Assembly (NCBI GenBank): GCA_964628685.1
Contig: CAZVNM010000006.1
Span: 62,001 to 126,000, forward strand
DNA length: 64,000 bases
Direction of reading: 5' to 3'
Origin: CALMEC01 sp964628685
Lineage (GTDB): Bacteria > Actinomycetota > Thermoleophilia > Miltoncostaeales > Miltoncostaeaceae
This document shows, piece after piece, positions 7,842 to 17,847 of the stretch. Below the pieces are notes generated by a model. The model made no database searches. It saw nothing but the letters and a program-made list of their open reading frames with translations, and was not told the origin of the DNA. Both the position numbers and the translations under genes were made by a program. Within the stretch, counting starts at the first letter, position 1; each line of letters opens with the position of its first letter.

Positions 7842-8497
7842 TCGCTCCCCCGCTTCTTGGGAAGGGCCCATTCCTTCATGGCGTCGCTCGGCCCGCGCTC
7901 CGGTGCGCCGGTGGCGGTGGCCGGGGGCGGCGGCGGTGTGTTGGCGGCGGTCGGCGCGGCGCTCGCGGGCGGGGTCACCACGGCCGCGGGGGCGCCCTGC
8001 GCATCGCTCGCCGCACGCAGGTCGGCACCCTGGTTGACGAAGGCCTCGCGCGCGGCGTCGCGCTCGTTCTGGGCCTGGGCGTACGGGATGTCCATCGCCG
8101 TCTGCTGCTCGGCGCGCATCTGGGCCTCGTCGGGACCGGCGGCGCGGCGCGCCCGGAAGGTTGCGTAGGCCTCGCGCGCGGCCGCGGCGAGCCCGGACGC
8201 CTTCTTGACCGGTGCGGTGGCCGCCCCGGACAGCGTGCTGACTGTCCGCTCGGCGCCCTTGGTCGCGTGGACCGCGGTCACCATGATCTCGTCCACGCGG
8301 GCGAGCTCGAGGTTGATGCCGTCCACCGTGCCCTGCGCCCGGGTGAGGATCGGGACGACCTCGGTCGTCATCTCCCCCAGGCTCTTCGTGAGCCGGGCGA
8401 GCAGCCCGCCCAGACGGATGCACACGTAGACGATGCCGACCCCGGCGACGACGAGGAAGAACGAGAGGGCCCCGCGAAGTACGTCACTCCAGTCCAT
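7838..8497 (-). CDS. DUF948-type membrane protein
   Basis: This 219-residue product has one N-terminal membrane segment (about 9-33) followed by a long amphipathic helical region with the pattern of DUF948 proteins (LARLTKSLGEMTTEVVPILTRAQGTVDGINLELARVDEIM, given here in two 20-residue halves: LARLTKSLGEMTTEVVPILT and RAQGTVDGINLELARVDEIM). The second half is Ala-rich, ending in a Pro/Ala/Thr-rich low-complexity tail. DUF948 proteins resemble chemoreceptor coiled coils but have no known role. It lies 9 bases after mnmA and overlaps the next small gene, so it is in the same operon. Confidence 0.85.
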   Translation of the reverse strand: MDWSDVLRGALSFFLVVAGVGIVYVCIRLGGLLARLTKSLGEMTTEVVPILTRAQGTVDGINLELARVDEIMVTAVHATKGAERTVSTLSGAATAPVKKASGLAAAAREAYATFRARRAAGPDEAQMRAEQQTAMDIPYAQAQNERDAAREAFVNQGADLRAASDAQGAPAAVVTPPASAAPTAANTPPPPPATATGAPERGPSDAMKEWALPKKRGSE

Positions 8498-8506
8498 CCG
8501 TGCTCC

Positions 8507-9949
8507 TCATGATCCAGTCTCGATGGTTCCCGCCGCGATCAACCGCCCGTCCCGGTACAGCGCGGCAGTCTGACCGGGCGCGACGCCCGTCGCGGTCTCG
8601 TCCAGCCGCACCCGAAGGCCATCCGGGATGGGCGTGGCGGTTGCGCCGAACGCCTCGCCACGGTAGCGCACACGCACCTCCAATGCGCGCTCACGCAGCG
8701 GCTCGTGGCTCACGACGTCGGAGAGTATGAGATCTCGCACACCCAGTCGGGCGCGCTCGCCGACGGTGACGGTGTTGGTGGCGGCGTCCGTCGCGATGAC
8801 GTAGAAGGGTGCGGCCGACGCCACGCCGATGCCACGGCGCTGCCCGACCGTGAACCGCCAGTAGCCGTCGTGACGGCCGACCTCGTTGCCGTCCACGTCG
8901 ACGATCGGACCCGTGGCCGGGCGCATGTCGGCGGCCCGTTCGAGGAAGGGCACGTAGCCCCCCACACCGACGAAGCAGACCTCCTGGCTCTCGACCGCAT
9001 CGGCGGCGGGCAGCGCCAGATCGCGGGCGATCGCCCGCACCTGCGGCTTGGTGAGACCGCCGAGGGGCAGCTCCAGGCGTGCGAGGGTGCGCCGGTCGAG
9101 GCGGGAGAGCATGTAGCTCTGGTCTTTGGAGACGTCGGCGGCACGGGCGATCACACCGTCCTCCACGCGTGCGTAGTGGCCGGTCGCCAGGCGCCGTGCG
9201 CCCAGGAGGGCCGCCGCCTGCGACAGGATGGCGAAGCGCACCGAGCCGTTGCAGGTGACGCAGGGGTTGGGTGTGCGGCCGGCGCGATAGCCGTCGATGA
9301 ACGACTCCACCACCCCACGCCGGAAGGCGTCGGCGGCGTCGATCGTGAGGTGCGGGATCCCGAGGGCGTGCGCCGTGCGCCGTGCCAGCTGCACCGTCTC
9401 GGGCGAGCAGCAGGAGCGCTCTGCGGCCGCGGCGCCCGGGTCGTGCCACAGGCGCATGGTCACGCCGACGACATCGAGACCCGCGCGCACCAGCAGGTGG
9501 GCGGCGACGGCGCTGTCGACCCCGCCGCTCATCGCGACGGCCACGCGATCGCCGGCCAGGGGGACGCCCGGTGCGCCGAGCCGGTCCGAGTGCCAGCGCT
9601 CCAGGGCGCGCGCGACCGCGTCGGCCACGAGCTCGGGTCCGTGACGGCGCTCCGGGCCGAGCCCACCCAGCGCCGCATCGATGTCGTCGGCGCCCATGCA
9701 CAGGGCGTCGCGGACCGACCGTCCCCGCAGCGCCTCGCAGGCGGCGCTCGCCGACGCGGTCGCCGCGCCGCACCCGAACGCCCGGAAGCCGGCGTCGCGG
9801 ACGACGCCGCCGGTGATGGCGAGCTCGATCTCGACCGCATCGCCGCAGGCCACGCTGCCCGACGCGCCGGTGGCGTCGGGGTGCGTCAACCCGCCGGCGC
9901 CGACGGGGGTGGCGAGGTGGCGCATCGCCGGATGCGGATAGGGCGGCAT
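8507..9949 (-). CDS. mnmA: tRNA-specific 2-thiouridylase MnmA with fused N-terminal IscU/NifU-like domain
   Basis: MnmA thiolates U34 of tRNA-Lys, -Glu and -Gln. Residues 131-480 are a complete MnmA: PP-loop SGGVDS (141-146), NPCVTCN with the first catalytic Cys (233), TGHYAR, KDQSYML and SQEVCFVGVGGY with the second Cys (325), plus the C-terminal beta domain. Residues 1-122 match the IscU/NifU scaffold fold: a Tyr-x-His start, VACGD (Cys35), FGCGAA (Cys60) and the closing helix ELVADAVARALERW. The third scaffold Cys, expected in the KIHCS position, is replaced by RRHG (Gly104); Cys71 and Cys84 are extra. The ATG at 9949 keeps the IscU N-terminus. A sulfur- or cluster-delivery role for the fused domain is inference. 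Confidence 0.93.
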   Translation of the reverse strand: MPPYPHPAMRHLATPVGAGGLTHPDATGASGSVACGDAVEIELAITGGVVRDAGFRAFGCGAATASASAACEALRGRSVRDALCMGADDIDAALGGLGPERRHGPELVADAVARALERWHSDRLGAPGVPLAGDRVAVAMSGGVDSAVAAHLLVRAGLDVVGVTMRLWHDPGAAAAERSCCSPETVQLARRTAHALGIPHLTIDAADAFRRGVVESFIDGYRAGRTPNPCVTCNGSVRFAILSQAAALLGARRLATGHYARVEDGVIARAADVSKDQSYMLSRLDRRTLARLELPLGGLTKPQVRAIARDLALPAADAVESQEVCFVGVGGYVPFLERAADMRPATGPIVDVDGNEVGRHDGYWRFTVGQRRGIGVASAAPFYVIATDAATNTVTVGERARLGVRDLILSDVVSHEPLRERALEVRVRYRGEAFGATATPIPDGLRVRLDETATGVAPGQTAALYRDGRLIAAGTIETGS

Positions 9950-10035
9950 CCGGCGAGGTTAGTACAGGTTGGCGCGCCGTCTCCGGGACATCCCTGAGCG
10001 CGGACCCGTGGCGATCCGGATGGCGGCGCGCCATC

Positions 10036-11000
10036 ATGGCCCCCAGACTGCGACGCATGACCTCACCACCTCCCACACCCGACGAGGACCCCACGCGTCC
10101 CATCCCACCGCCGGCACACCCCACCGCCGGACGATCGCCCTGGGGTGCCCTCGTCGATCGCCCCGTCCGCGCGTTCATCGGGGCGATGGCGCTCACCACG
10201 GCGGCGGCGCTCGCAGCCGTCCTCCTGGGGATCCTCATGGCCGCGTTCGGACTTGCGCCCGCGGCGCTCGCGGCCGGCGTGGTCCTGCTGGCGATCGCCC
10301 TCCTACGCCGACGGGCCGTGCTTCCGCTGGCGATCGTGACAGCGGCGCTCGTCCTGCCGGCGGCCGCGGTGACGCTGGCGCAACCGCCCATCGACCGCAG
10401 CGCCGGCGTGCTCACGGTGACGCCGACGCGGGCCGACGAGATCGACGGACGCACGTTTCGCCGTGGCACGGGCAGCGTGCTGATCGACCTGCGCAGGATG
10501 CGCATCGAACCGGGCCGCACCGTGCAGGTGCGTGCGCGGTCCGACCTGGGGCGGGTGATCGTCGCGCTCCCGCGCGACCGCTGCATGAACCTCCGGGTGC
10601 GCTCCCGGCTGGAGCCCCGCGCCGTCGGCGGCGCCGTGCGGGCGGCGCTTCGGATGGGGGGATTCATGGTCGACGATCTGGATGTCCCGCTGCTTCCCGA
10701 TCAGTTCGATGCGATCCCGAATGTCGGCGGGTACGCCCACGCCGACCTCGTCGCGTTCGGACGGAGCGTCACACCGGACGGCGCCGCGGGCGTCAGCGAT
10801 TATCGTCGTGATCACCCCGACGCCCGGGGCACGATCGTCCTCGACCTCGTGGGGGCGCACACCAACGTCGTGCGTGACTACCCGGACTGGGTCGGGCCCC
10901 TCACCGGCCCCCAGGACTGGGGCGACCAGGTGGGCGACGTCAACTGGCCCGCCTCCGTGCGGCTGCCGCCGAGTCCCGGCGAGCTGGCCTGGTCGGACCG
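10036..11000 (+). pseudogene. LiaF/DUF2154-like membrane protein, 3' end lost at a junction
   Basis: The frame begins with a Pro/Thr-rich cytoplasmic stretch, then about three membrane segments (residues ~45-115), then a beta-rich domain with GSVLIDLRRMRIEPGRTVQV and GRVIVALPRDRCMNLRVR. This is the cell-envelope stress sensor type that partners LiaS/LiaR-like systems. Meaningful text ends near 11000 (PSPGELAWSDR). Beyond that the same frame continues without a stop through sequence that codes in another frame for a kinase remnant, and then enters the response regulator. ATG at 10036 or 10057 may be the start. Either the gene is truncated by a deletion, or the assembly has collapsed here. Confidence 0.6.
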
Positions 11001-11204
11001 CTGGGCACGCGGATCTACGTCCGCGACACGGGCGGCGGCTTTCGCCTGGAGGACGTGGCCGACGATCGCAGGGGCCTTCGCGATGCCATCATCGGTCGCA
11101 TGCGCCACGTGGGGGGACGGGTCTCGATCGACAGCGGCGACCAGGGCACGGAGGTCGAACTGGATCTGCCGACGCGGGTGGAGGCGGATGGTCATCCGGG
11201 ATGA
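11001..11204 (+). pseudogene. Remnant of a histidine kinase ATPase domain (last 67 codons)
   Basis: In frame 3 the bases read LGTRIYVRDTGGGF, then RGLRDAIIGRMRHVGG, then GTEVELDLP and a TGA at 11202-11204. These are the G1 box, the linker and the final GT strand of a HATPase_c domain of the LiaS/NarX type. The dimerisation helix with its His and the N box are absent, so at least two thirds of a kinase gene is missing. The stop overlaps the regulator start by 17 bases, the usual kinase-regulator arrangement. Confidence 0.75.
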
Positions 11205-11865
11205 CGCCGGTGCGGCCGGTATCGGCACGCCGACCGTGGTGCTCGTGGACGACCACGCCCTCTTCCGCGCCGGCGTGCGGGCCGAGCTCACCGGACGCGT
11301 CGAGATCGTGGGTGAGGCGGGGTCTGTGGCCGAAGCCGTCCCGATGATCCTCGAGACGCGACCCGACGTGGTGCTCCTGGACGTGCACATGCCGGGCGGC
11401 GGCGGCCTTGAGATCGTTCAGTCGGTGCTCGAGCACCGGCCGGAGCAGCGGTTTCTCGCGCTGACGGTGTCGGACGCCCCCAGCGACGTGATCGCCCTCA
11501 TCCGCGCCGGCGCGCGCGGATACATCGAGAAGTCGATCTCGACCGACGACCTGGCCGCGGCCGTGGCGCTGGTGGCGACGGGCGAACCGGTGTTCAGCCC
11601 GCGTCTGGCCGGGTTCGTCCTCGAGGCGTTCAGCGGACGGGCACCGGTGGGTGCGGTCGATCCGGAGGTGGAGCAGCTCACACCGCGCGAACGCGAGGTG
11701 CTGCGGCACATCGCGCGCGGATACGCCTACAAGCAGATCGCCCACAACCTGCACATCTCGCCGCGGACCGTCGAGACACACGTGTCGTTGGTCCTGCGCA
11801 AGCTGCAGCTCTCCGGCCGGCACGAGCTCGCCCGCTGGGCGACGACGCGCGGCCTGGACGGCTGA
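11188..11865 (+). CDS. NarL/LuxR-family response regulator
   Basis: The 225-residue product has a receiver domain (acidic pair in VVLVDDH at residues 21-22, phosphoacceptor Asp65 in VVLLDVHMPGG, Thr93, Lys115 in GYIEKS) and a C-terminal LuxR-type HTH (LTPREREVLRHIARGYAYKQIAHNLHISPRTVETHV, shown here as LTPREREVLRHIARGYAYKQ and IAHNLHISPRTVETHV). The ATG at 11188 has GGAGGCGG directly before it. It would be paired with the kinase whose remnant overlaps its start, in a LiaFSR-like envelope stress system. If the kinase is really lost, the regulator must be phosphorylated otherwise or be silent. Confidence 0.93.
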   Translation: MVIRDDAGAAGIGTPTVVLVDDHALFRAGVRAELTGRVEIVGEAGSVAEAVPMILETRPDVVLLDVHMPGGGGLEIVQSVLEHRPEQRFLALTVSDAPSDVIALIRAGARGYIEKSISTDDLAAAVALVATGEPVFSPRLAGFVLEAFSGRAPVGAVDPEVEQLTPREREVLRHIARGYAYKQIAHNLHISPRTVETHVSLVLRKLQLSGRHELARWATTRGLDG

Positions 11866-11894
11866 CGCCGGACCGCGCCGCGTCCGGACACGCA

Positions 11895-11922
11895 ACGGGG
11901 AAGGATCAGAATCCTTCCCCGT
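11895..11922. terminator. Hairpin terminator after the response regulator
   Basis: A 12-bp perfect stem (ACGGGGAAGGAT with its complement) closes a 4-base loop, 30 bases after the regulator stop. The flanking genes converge, so it may act in both directions. Confidence 0.75.
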
Positions 11923-11936
11923 CATTCCCCATCGTG

Positions 11937-12059
11937 TCGTGTCGGACGATGTGATTGGGCCTGCGAAAGCAGGTGGGTGGCGTACACCCTGGCGCAATAC
12001 GCCCTGATGACCCCGCCTCCCGTACCAAAGGTGTTGGCTCACTCGCATTGCCGACACGA
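11937..12059. ncRNA. Candidate structured RNA of about 123 nt
   Basis: In the 357-base gap between convergent genes, TCGTGTCGG (11937-11945) pairs perfectly with CCGACACGA (12051-12059). Inside lie CCTGC-GAAA-GCAGG (11960-11973), a five-pair stem with a GNRA tetraloop, and GGCG-CAATA-CGCC (11991-12003). The block is bounded by terminators at 11895-11922 and 12171-12195. No open frame fits. It does not match tmRNA, SRP RNA, RNase P or a riboswitch that I know. The strand is undecided. It could be chance pairing in GC-rich DNA. Confidence 0.35.
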
Positions 12060-12170
12060 TCACGATCGGGCATGAGTGAAGCTACGCCCACCGCGGCCCG
12101 GATACAAGCCCCGCGGTCACGTCGACGACCCGTCCGGGGCGGATGTCACAGCGCAGGCGACCGAAATGCG

Positions 12171-12195
12171 TTCGGGCCCCGTGACGGGGCCCGAA
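12171..12195. terminator. Hairpin terminator downstream of the thioredoxin-fold protein gene
   Basis: TTCGGGCCCC and GGGGCCCGAA form a 10-bp stem with a 5-base loop, 28 bases beyond the minus-strand stop at 12223. Short A- and T-runs on both sides would suit either direction. I find no gene between 12060 and 12222. Confidence 0.75.
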
Positions 12196-12222
12196 TCGGT
12201 ACCTCATGGCGGTGTGCGCCGG

Positions 12223-13350
12223 CTAACAGATCTTGTCCGGCTTGGGTGCCGGGGTCGCCTTCGTCACGACCTTGTAGTCGGTGCGGTGACGCTTGGTGCG
12301 CACGGCCACCAGCTCGTTGGTGGTGCGGTTGATCGTGTAGACCGCGCGGCCGAAGCCGTAGTTGCCGGCCTTGTCGGTGACGGTGATGCGCATCGTCGGA
12401 CCGGGCACGCGCGTCGTGACCTTCTTGTTGACGAAGCCCTTCTTGGTCTTGGTGCGGACCGTCTTGGTGACCACCTTGGTGCCGACGGGCACCGGGCGGC
12501 CCACCACGACGCCCTTCAGCGGGATGAGCGGCACGTCGAACGCCTGCTTCACGCGGGTGCTCGTGTCGCGGATCCAGCAGGTGGCCCCGATGGGACGCGA
12601 GTAGAGACCGGTGCGGTTGAGGATGACGTCGATCGGCACACCGTCGCCGGTGGTGGTCTTGCCGGTCGCGGCGCCGGTGCGGCCCTTGGCGAGACGCCAC
12701 TCGAGCTCCATCACCCCGGCCGGGGTGCCGGCCAGCGAACCGGTGCCGGTGACCGTCATGCCGGGCATCTTCGCGGCCTTGCGGTTGACCGCCTGGATCA
12801 TCTTGATCGCCGACTTGTTGCCGGTCGTGGCCCCCTTGCGGGCCGGGATCTTCATCGGCGACGGCACCGCTGCCCGCGCGTCGCGGATGGACTGGGCGAT
12901 CATGTCCTGGTCCACCAGGCCGCGCCACGTGTCCTGCAGCTTGTTGTCGCTCTGGATGACCGTGACCATCGGCGTCGAGCGGACGTCGAGGATGTCCGGC
13001 AGGTCGCCCAGGTCGGTGGCCGACGTGACCCGGAAGACGAGGAACTGCGTGTCCTTGAACTGCGCGTCCTTCCGCAGCTTCGTCAGACGGGCACGCACGA
13101 TCTCGTCCTCGGTGACATTGCGCAGAAGGAAGGCCACCACGACCGGACGATTGGTCGCGAGGGCGCGCTTGACCGACGCCGGCGAGTCCTTGGTGAGCAC
13201 GACGGGCTCACCCGGGGCCGGGCCGCCCGTCACGCTGGTCGCCTGGCCGTTCGCCGTGAGCGGCATGAGGGCCATGACGCCGATGCCGGCGACGAGGGCG
13301 AGATTCCTGCGTCGTGCGTTCCTGCGCTTGTCAGTGCCAGTGGGAGACAC
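12223..13350 (-). CDS. Exported protein with a thioredoxin-like fold lacking CxxC
   Basis: The 375-residue product has a basic start, a hydrophobic export segment (about 17-36) and then a region with thioredoxin-like spacing: PVVVAFLLRNVTEDEIVRA, FLVFRVTSATDLGDLPDILDV and STPMVTVIQSD, where the Pro of STP would be the cis-proline. The CxxC active site is absent, so it should not be a redox enzyme. The C-terminal 200 residues are Thr/Lys-rich beta text with only two Cys, one of them the last residue. The GTG start at 13350 has GGAGG nine bases ahead. Thioredoxin-fold assignment is by pattern only; the role is unknown. Confidence 0.75.
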   Translation of the reverse strand: MSPTGTDKRRNARRRNLALVAGIGVMALMPLTANGQATSVTGGPAPGEPVVLTKDSPASVKRALATNRPVVVAFLLRNVTEDEIVRARLTKLRKDAQFKDTQFLVFRVTSATDLGDLPDILDVRSTPMVTVIQSDNKLQDTWRGLVDQDMIAQSIRDARAAVPSPMKIPARKGATTGNKSAIKMIQAVNRKAAKMPGMTVTGTGSLAGTPAGVMELEWRLAKGRTGAATGKTTTGDGVPIDVILNRTGLYSRPIGATCWIRDTSTRVKQAFDVPLIPLKGVVVGRPVPVGTKVVTKTVRTKTKKGFVNKKVTTRVPGPTMRITVTDKAGNYGFGRAVYTINRTTNELVAVRTKRHRTDYKVVTKATPAPKPDKIC

Positions 13351-13456
13351 CGTCGAACACCTCCACGTTCGAAGATCACTCCCTGTTTCGGCAGCGGGCC
13401 GCCCACCCTTAACGAATCGAAGGATCCTGCATGTGCGGATGTCGCCGAGCGGCCCC

Positions 13457-15225
<1,769 letters not shown>

Positions 15226-15229
<4 letters not shown>

Positions 15230-16464
15230 GAAAGCGCCTCCACGAGGTCGTCGATTGGGACCTCACGCTGGTCCCCGGTGGTCATGTCACGCACGGTGGC
15301 GACACCCGCCTCGTGCTCGCGCGGGCCGATGATGACCGTGTATCGCGCCCCAAGCGTGGAGGCGTGCTTCATCATGGCCTTCAGGCGCCGGCCCCGCAGG
15401 TCGGTCTCGCAGCGGACGCCCGCGGCGCGCAGGCGACGCACGAGCGGCAAGAGCGCCAGGCGCAGATCGTCGTCCGGGATCGCGATGTAGCAGTCGAGGG
15501 CCGGTCCAAGGTCGCCGCGTCCCGCCGACTCGAGCGCCAGGGTGATGCGCTCCAGGCCGGTGCCGAACCCGACGCCCGGGGTGGCCTCGCCGCCCAGCTC
15601 CTGGATGAGCCCGTCGTAGCGCCCCCCGCCGCCGATGCCCGACTGGGCGCCCAGACGGGCGCAGTCGAACTCGAAGACCGTGTGGGTGTAGTAGTCGAAG
15701 CCGCGCACCAGCATGGGATCGTCCACGTACGCCACACCCAGCGCGTCCAGCGCGCCGCGCACGCGGTCGTGGTGGGCGCGCGCGGTGGGTCCAAGGTGGT
15801 CGACGATCTTGGGCGCGTCGGCCATGAGGTCGGCCACCGCCTGACGCTTGCTGTCGAACAGACGCAGCGGGTTGTCGCGCATACGGTCGCGCTCATCGGC
15901 GTCCAGCACGTCTGTGTGCGACTCGAGATACGCCATGAGCACCGGGCGGTACGCCTCGCGGCTCTCGGGGTCGCCCATCGACGAGAGCTTCAGCGTGACG
16001 TCGGGGACCTCCAGCCGCGCGTAGAGGTCCGAGAGCAGGGTGATGACCTCCACGTCCACCAGCGGATCGTCCGAGCCCAGCGCCTCGACCCCCAGCTGCG
16101 TGTGCTCGCGGTAGCGGCCCGCCTGCGGCGCCTCATACCGGAACATCGATGCGACGTACCAGAACTTGACCGGCAGCTGCGACTTGTGCATCCCGTTGTC
16201 CACGAAGGCGCGGGCCACGGGGGCGGTGCCCTCCGGACGCAGCGTCAGGGAGCGGTCACCGGCGTCGGTGAACGTGTACATCTCCTTGCGGACGATGTCG
16301 GTGCTGGTGCCGACGCCGCGCACGAAGACGTCGGTCTCCTCGAACATGGGGGTCTGGATGCGCCCGTAGCCGTAGGCGGCGAAGAGCTCACCGGCCACGG
16401 CCACCACGTGGTCGCGCAGCCGCGCCTCCGGCGGCAGGATGTCCCGCGTCCCGCGTGGCGGCAT
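15226..16464 (-). CDS. hisS: Histidyl-tRNA synthetase
   Basis: The 412-residue product shows the class II HisRS motifs: PRGTRDILPPEA at the start, TLRPEGTAPVARA (motif 2 region), YRE loop in FRYEAPQAGRYREHTQLGVE, the HisA motif LVRGFDYYTHTVFEF, GGGGRYDGL and the C-terminal anticodon-binding domain (CETDLRGRRLKAMMKHA). ATG at 16464. It lies 27 bases after the small membrane protein gene and overlaps aspS. HisS-aspS pairing is a common bacterial arrangement. Confidence 0.97.
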
Positions 16465-16491
16465 GTCAGTCCCTCCGGTCGGGCCGCACCA

Positions 16492-16848
16492 TCAGCGTCT
16501 GCCCGTCCCGGCGCGCTTCGCCAGCCAGCGCTTCAGGCGCCAGCGGTGGAGCATGTTGTCGAAGAACCACCCGAAGACCAGCAGGATGACGAACATGATG
16601 GCGCCGGTGATCGCGACATCCGGCGGCGGGTTGCCCATGGCCGACAGGATGGCGACGAACAGGATCGTCGCGACGACCGATCGGATGATCACGCTCTTGA
16701 ATGTCGGCCTCACCGGTGCGCCCGGGGGCAGCTTCCCGGACGTCGATGACGTCGTGCCCGCACGCTGGGCGGCGAGCTTGGCCTCGTGCCTGGGGTTCTT
16801 GACCGGCGGCGGACCCGCGGTCGGCCGGCGGCGGCGCTTCTTGGCGAT
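16492..16848 (-). CDS. Small two-span membrane protein, apparent ATC start
   Basis: The reading frame gives a Lys/Arg-rich start (AKKRRRRPT), a charged linker and two hydrophobic spans (about residues 54-71 and 79-97) followed by a basic end, 118 residues in all. No ATG, GTG or TTG lies between the ftcD-like stop and the AKKRRRR text. ATC at 16848 would give an xAKKRRRR start typical of such proteins, with AAGGAG eight bases ahead, right at the ftcD-like stop. Later GTG codons would remove the basic region. The ATC start is inference; a sequencing error (ATG) is the alternative. Function is unknown. Confidence 0.7.
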   Translation of the reverse strand: MAKKRRRRPTAGPPPVKNPRHEAKLAAQRAGTTSSTSGKLPPGAPVRPTFKSVIIRSVVATILFVAILSAMGNPPPDVAITGAIMFVILLVFGWFFDNMLHRWRLKRWLAKRAGTGRR

Positions 16849-16853
16849 GTCTC

Positions 16854-17837
16854 CTACTCCTTGGACTGGTCGTGCAGACGCGGTGGCAGCTGGCTCTCCA
16901 GCACCATGCCCGGCCGGAAGCCGCGGATGCCGAGCCAGGTCGGACTCGGCCCGCGCAGCGCGTCGCGCGGAATGAGCCCCACGAGCTCGCTGTCGCCGGC
17001 GGCCACGCCGAGGCGCTCGGCCTCCCTGCGGACCGCCGCCACTGCCACCGCGGGCGGGGTGCGCCGGAAGTCTTCCAGGTTCATCGACACCTGCGCCGCG
17101 CCCGCCTCCTGCAGGTAGAGGCCGAGCGCACGCAGACCGGGCGGCCCGCCGCCGCTCTCGCGCACCCGCGCGGCGATCGCGCGCGCCTCCTCCAGGGTGG
17201 CGTCGGGCAGCCAGACGTTGAGGGCGATCAGGGGGTCGCGCGCGCCCACCAGCACGGCGCCGGCGGTGGCGTGGAGACGGGTGGGACCGTCGTCGGGGAC
17301 GAGGAGGCCCTCGTCGACGCGGTGCTCGAGCCCCTCGATACCACCCTCGCGGAAATCGTGCGGGCGGGTGCGGGCGGGGTTGGAGGCGATCTCGCCGTAG
17401 CGGAAGACCGGGAGCGCCAGTTCGGTGCCGATCCGCTGCGCGATGCCGGTCGCCAGGTCGCAGGCGAACACCATCTCGTCCGGGTGGAGGGCGACGACCG
17501 GCACCACGTCCAGGGCACCCACCCGCGGGTGGACGCCGCGCACGCGCCGGATGTCGATGCGGTCCATGGCCGCGGCGGCCAGGTCCACCATGGCGTCCTG
17601 CAGGGCCCACGGGTCGCCGGCGACGCTCAGCACCGACCGGTTGTGATCGGCGTCGACGTGGACGTCCATCACGCGGAGCCCCGGACGCGCCACCGCGTCC
17701 ACCAGGTCGGCGACCACGCGTTCGTCGATCCCCTCGCTCACGTTGGGGACCGCGATCGCGGTCGGCGCCGCCGGCGCGGCGAGGTCGGTGCCGGGGTGGT
17801 CGAGCAGGCCCGTTCGACCGGTCACGCTATCGTTCAC
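16854..17837 (-). CDS. Glutamate formimidoyltransferase-like protein (FtcD N-domain family)
   Basis: The 327-residue product carries the formiminotransferase signature: AIAVPNVSEGID at the start, DADHNRSVLSVAGDP, RVRGVHPRVGALDVVPVV, LALPVFRYGEI and a second subdomain with GARDPLIALNVWL, LQEAGAAQVSMNLEDF and SELVGLIPRDAL. The family moves a formimino or formyl group between glutamate and tetrahydrofolate. The cyclodeaminase domain is absent. The start is uncertain: GTG at 17837 or 17825, only about 10 bases from the divergent ABC gene. It leads the operon with the small membrane protein, hisS and aspS. In actinobacteria outside histidine degradation the folate reaction is the likelier role. 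Confidence 0.85.
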   Translation of the reverse strand: MNDSVTGRTGLLDHPGTDLAAPAAPTAIAVPNVSEGIDERVVADLVDAVARPGLRVMDVHVDADHNRSVLSVAGDPWALQDAMVDLAAAAMDRIDIRRVRGVHPRVGALDVVPVVALHPDEMVFACDLATGIAQRIGTELALPVFRYGEIASNPARTRPHDFREGGIEGLEHRVDEGLLVPDDGPTRLHATAGAVLVGARDPLIALNVWLPDATLEEARAIAARVRESGGGPPGLRALGLYLQEAGAAQVSMNLEDFRRTPPAVAVAAVRREAERLGVAAGDSELVGLIPRDALRGPSPTWLGIRGFRPGMVLESQLPPRLHDQSKE

Positions 17838-17847
17838 CGGTTGCCCC

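Noticed and set aside
10036..11865. A genuine 609-residue sensor-regulator fusion protein
   Set aside because: The middle 60 residues make sense only in another frame, as a kinase end, and the regulator has its own start with a ribosome site. I treat it as a disrupted locus, although a chimera could be expressed.
11866..12222. SRP RNA, tmRNA, RNase P RNA or known riboswitch
   Set aside because: None of the diagnostic sequences (GGAAG tetraloop region, tag reading frame, GAGGAAAGTC, riboswitch cores) is present.
16492..17610. Extension of the small membrane protein upstream to 17610
   Set aside because: The upstream part is an out-of-frame shadow of the ftcD-like gene.
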